From an uncultured bacterium (GTDB lineage Bacteria; Bacteroidota; Bacteroidia; Bacteroidales; JACABE01): a stretch of DNA of 5,573 bases. A program made the translations under genes and the position numbers. The DNA lies in NCBI GenBank assembly GCA_903911455.1, contig CAIWDQ010000063.1:1-5573 (forward strand), given 5' to 3'. Shown here piece after piece: positions 5,100 to 5,573 of this stretch (positions within the stretch are counted from its first letter, which is position 1; each line of letters opens with the position of its first letter). The notes under the pieces are model-generated. The model did not search any database. It saw only the letters and a program-made list of their open reading frames with translations, and was not told the origin of the DNA.

Positions 5100-5290
5100 T
5101 ATATTAAAGAAGTTGCGTTACATAGCGTTTCTCTAACTGAAAACGACCAAATATTCAAAGGAGGAAATGACTTTCGTGAACGCACCCGAATGGGTGTGTT
5201 CCTTTTGCTTCATTTCAGTCCTTTAGGGTGCTTGGTCGTACCTCAGTTAGCTGAGATTTTATGCGGAGGTTCACGCCCTTTTTTATTATA
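5100..5290 (+). ncRNA. ssrS: Structured non-coding RNA, probable 6S RNA
   Basis: About 190 nt fold by hand into one long interrupted hairpin. The closing stem pairs 5100-5112 with 5278-5290 (one mismatch, one wobble), then GCGT (5115-5118) with ACGC (5273-5276). A central bubble follows (about 5119-5132 against 5251-5272). The apical arm has perfect 8-bp stems 5133-5140/5243-5250 and 5143-5150/5232-5239, a 6x7 internal loop, stems 5157-5162/5219-5224 and 5164-5170/5210-5216, and a 10-bp terminal hairpin 5178-5187/5192-5201 with a GAAT loop. A T run (5279-5284) marks the 3' end. Length, layout and an alternative hairpin at 5242-5255 match 6S RNA, which binds the housekeeping RNA polymerase as an open-promoter mimic. 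There is no protein-coding alternative. The structure is visible; the 6S identity is inferred, since I cannot run a covariance model. The gene symbol is conditional on that identity. Confidence 0.65.
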
Positions 5291-5312
5291 TAAATAAAGT
5301 TGAAAACCATGC

Positions 5313-5348
5313 TTGAAAGAACCTAAGAGCTACAAAACATTAAAATTG
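5313..5348 (+). promoter_or_regulatory. Weak possible promoter before the 23-codon ORF
   Basis: TTGA (5313-5316) and TAAAATTG (5341-5348, one mismatch to TAnnTTTG) are separated by 24 bases, slightly more than usual. The start would fall near 5352, leaving an unstructured A/C-rich leader before the ATG at 5371. Weak evidence. Confidence 0.25.
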
Positions 5349-5370
5349 GGAAACAAACAAAAAACAAATT

Positions 5371-5442
5371 ATGCTGCTGGCTAACATACCTGCAATAGCA
5401 GCCACAGGACTTAAGAAGAAATTTGTAAAATTTAATTATTAA
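5371..5442 (+). CDS. Possible 23-residue small protein or leader peptide
   Basis: A short ORF opens at an ATG preceded by a purine-rich, unstructured leader (5348-5370) typical of Bacteroidota start regions. It closes with TAA 18 bases before a terminator-like hairpin. The product is hydrophobic in its first half (LLANIPAIAATG) and cationic in its second (GLKKKF...), resembling small membrane-associated peptides. The RNA can form a 6-bp GCTGCT/AGCAGC hairpin (5373-5378 with 5397-5402) inside the ORF. It could be an independent small gene, a leader peptide for the exported-protein gene at 5513, or a chance ORF; I recognise no family. Confidence 0.3.
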   Translation: MLLANIPAIAATGLKKKFVKFNY

Positions 5443-5459
5443 TTTATTGGACAATATGT

Positions 5460-5490
5460 AAGGCTAAAAATAGTCTTTTATTAATTTTTT
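5460..5490 (+). terminator. Weak terminator-like hairpin before the last gene
   Basis: AAGGCTA (5460-5466) pairs with TAGTCTT (5471-5477), seven base pairs with one wobble and an AAAA loop, followed by a T-rich tail (5476-5490). It could end a transcript from the small ORF or attenuate the gene at 5513. The same bases overlap a possible promoter (TTGG 5447-5450, N20, TAGTCTTT 5471-5478), so the reading is ambiguous. Confidence 0.4.
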
Positions 5491-5512
5491 TATAAATTAA
5501 ACACAATTCACA

Positions 5513-5573
5513 ATGAAAAAGAATTTCGTTTTATTCTTTTTGCTGGTAATATTACTTATCGGCAAAAGTTTTG
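5513..5573 (+). CDS. N-terminus of an exported or membrane protein (partial)
   Basis: The first 20 codons of a gene that continues past the window. The ATG is preceded by an A-rich leader without a Shine-Dalgarno sequence. The product begins MKKN and then a strongly hydrophobic run (FVLFFLLVILLIG, residues 5-17), the n-region and h-region of a Sec signal peptide or signal anchor. No cleavage site or lipobox cysteine is reached within the window, so the mature protein cannot be identified. It is the first protein gene of more than marginal support after the 6S-like RNA. Confidence 0.7.
   Translation, partial: MKKNFVLFFLLVILLIGKSF

Noticed and set aside
1..5573. Insertion sequence, integrase, tRNA or rRNA
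   Set aside because: No transposase or integrase motifs, no terminal inverted repeats flanking a gene, and no tRNA cloverleaf or rRNA-like sequence was found on either strand by eye.

Overview
The window looks like a chromosome segment from an AT-rich member of the Bacteroidota. Four things point there. Prs, L25 and Pth read like Bacteroidota versions. Start codons follow A-rich leaders without Shine-Dalgarno sequences. The best promoter has the phylum's -33 TTG / N19 / TAnnTTT form. Two hypothetical proteins belong to types I associate with this phylum. I cannot name genus or species.

Layout. Positions 91-2328 hold three co-directional housekeeping genes: prs (PRPP synthetase), rplY (ribosomal protein L25, two-domain CTC/TL5 form) and pth (peptidyl-tRNA hydrolase). 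A bulged hairpin lies in the prs-rplY spacer. A strong intrinsic terminator lies between rplY and pth, ending about 14 bases before the pth start. A four-copy heptamer array follows pth, then a cluster of CTGACA/TGTCAG sites in front of a 107-residue single-pass membrane protein (2587-2910).

Positions 2911-3752 hold no convincing gene. They contain about 14 head-to-tail units of a 21-bp minisatellite (2966-3260), a very AT-rich stretch, and a less AT-rich block with modest RNA-structure potential (about 3570-3710). A 306-residue protein follows (3753-4673), with a helical N-terminal part and a C-terminal carboxypeptidase-regulatory-like beta domain. It ends in a degenerate heptamer array and a strong terminator.

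The last 840 bases are intergenic but not empty. They hold a tandem 11-bp repeat, a near-consensus promoter, a second promoter-like core 116 bp further on, and then a roughly 190-nt sequence that folds by hand into one long interrupted hairpin ending in a T run (5100-5290). Its closing stem, central bubble, long apical stem and alternative 3' hairpin match the architecture of 6S RNA, which is my leading call. After it come a possible 23-codon ORF, a terminator-like hairpin, and the first 20 codons of a gene for an exported protein that runs off the window.

Functional links. prs, rplY and pth serve nucleotide supply and translation. A 6S RNA would tune RNA polymerase globally. No gene-level link is evident between the two hypothetical proteins and the rest. 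I see no mobile-element gene, CRISPR array, tRNA or rRNA. The strongest candidates for something under-described are the 6S-like RNA with its upstream control region, the operator cluster before the small membrane protein, and the 21-bp minisatellite.
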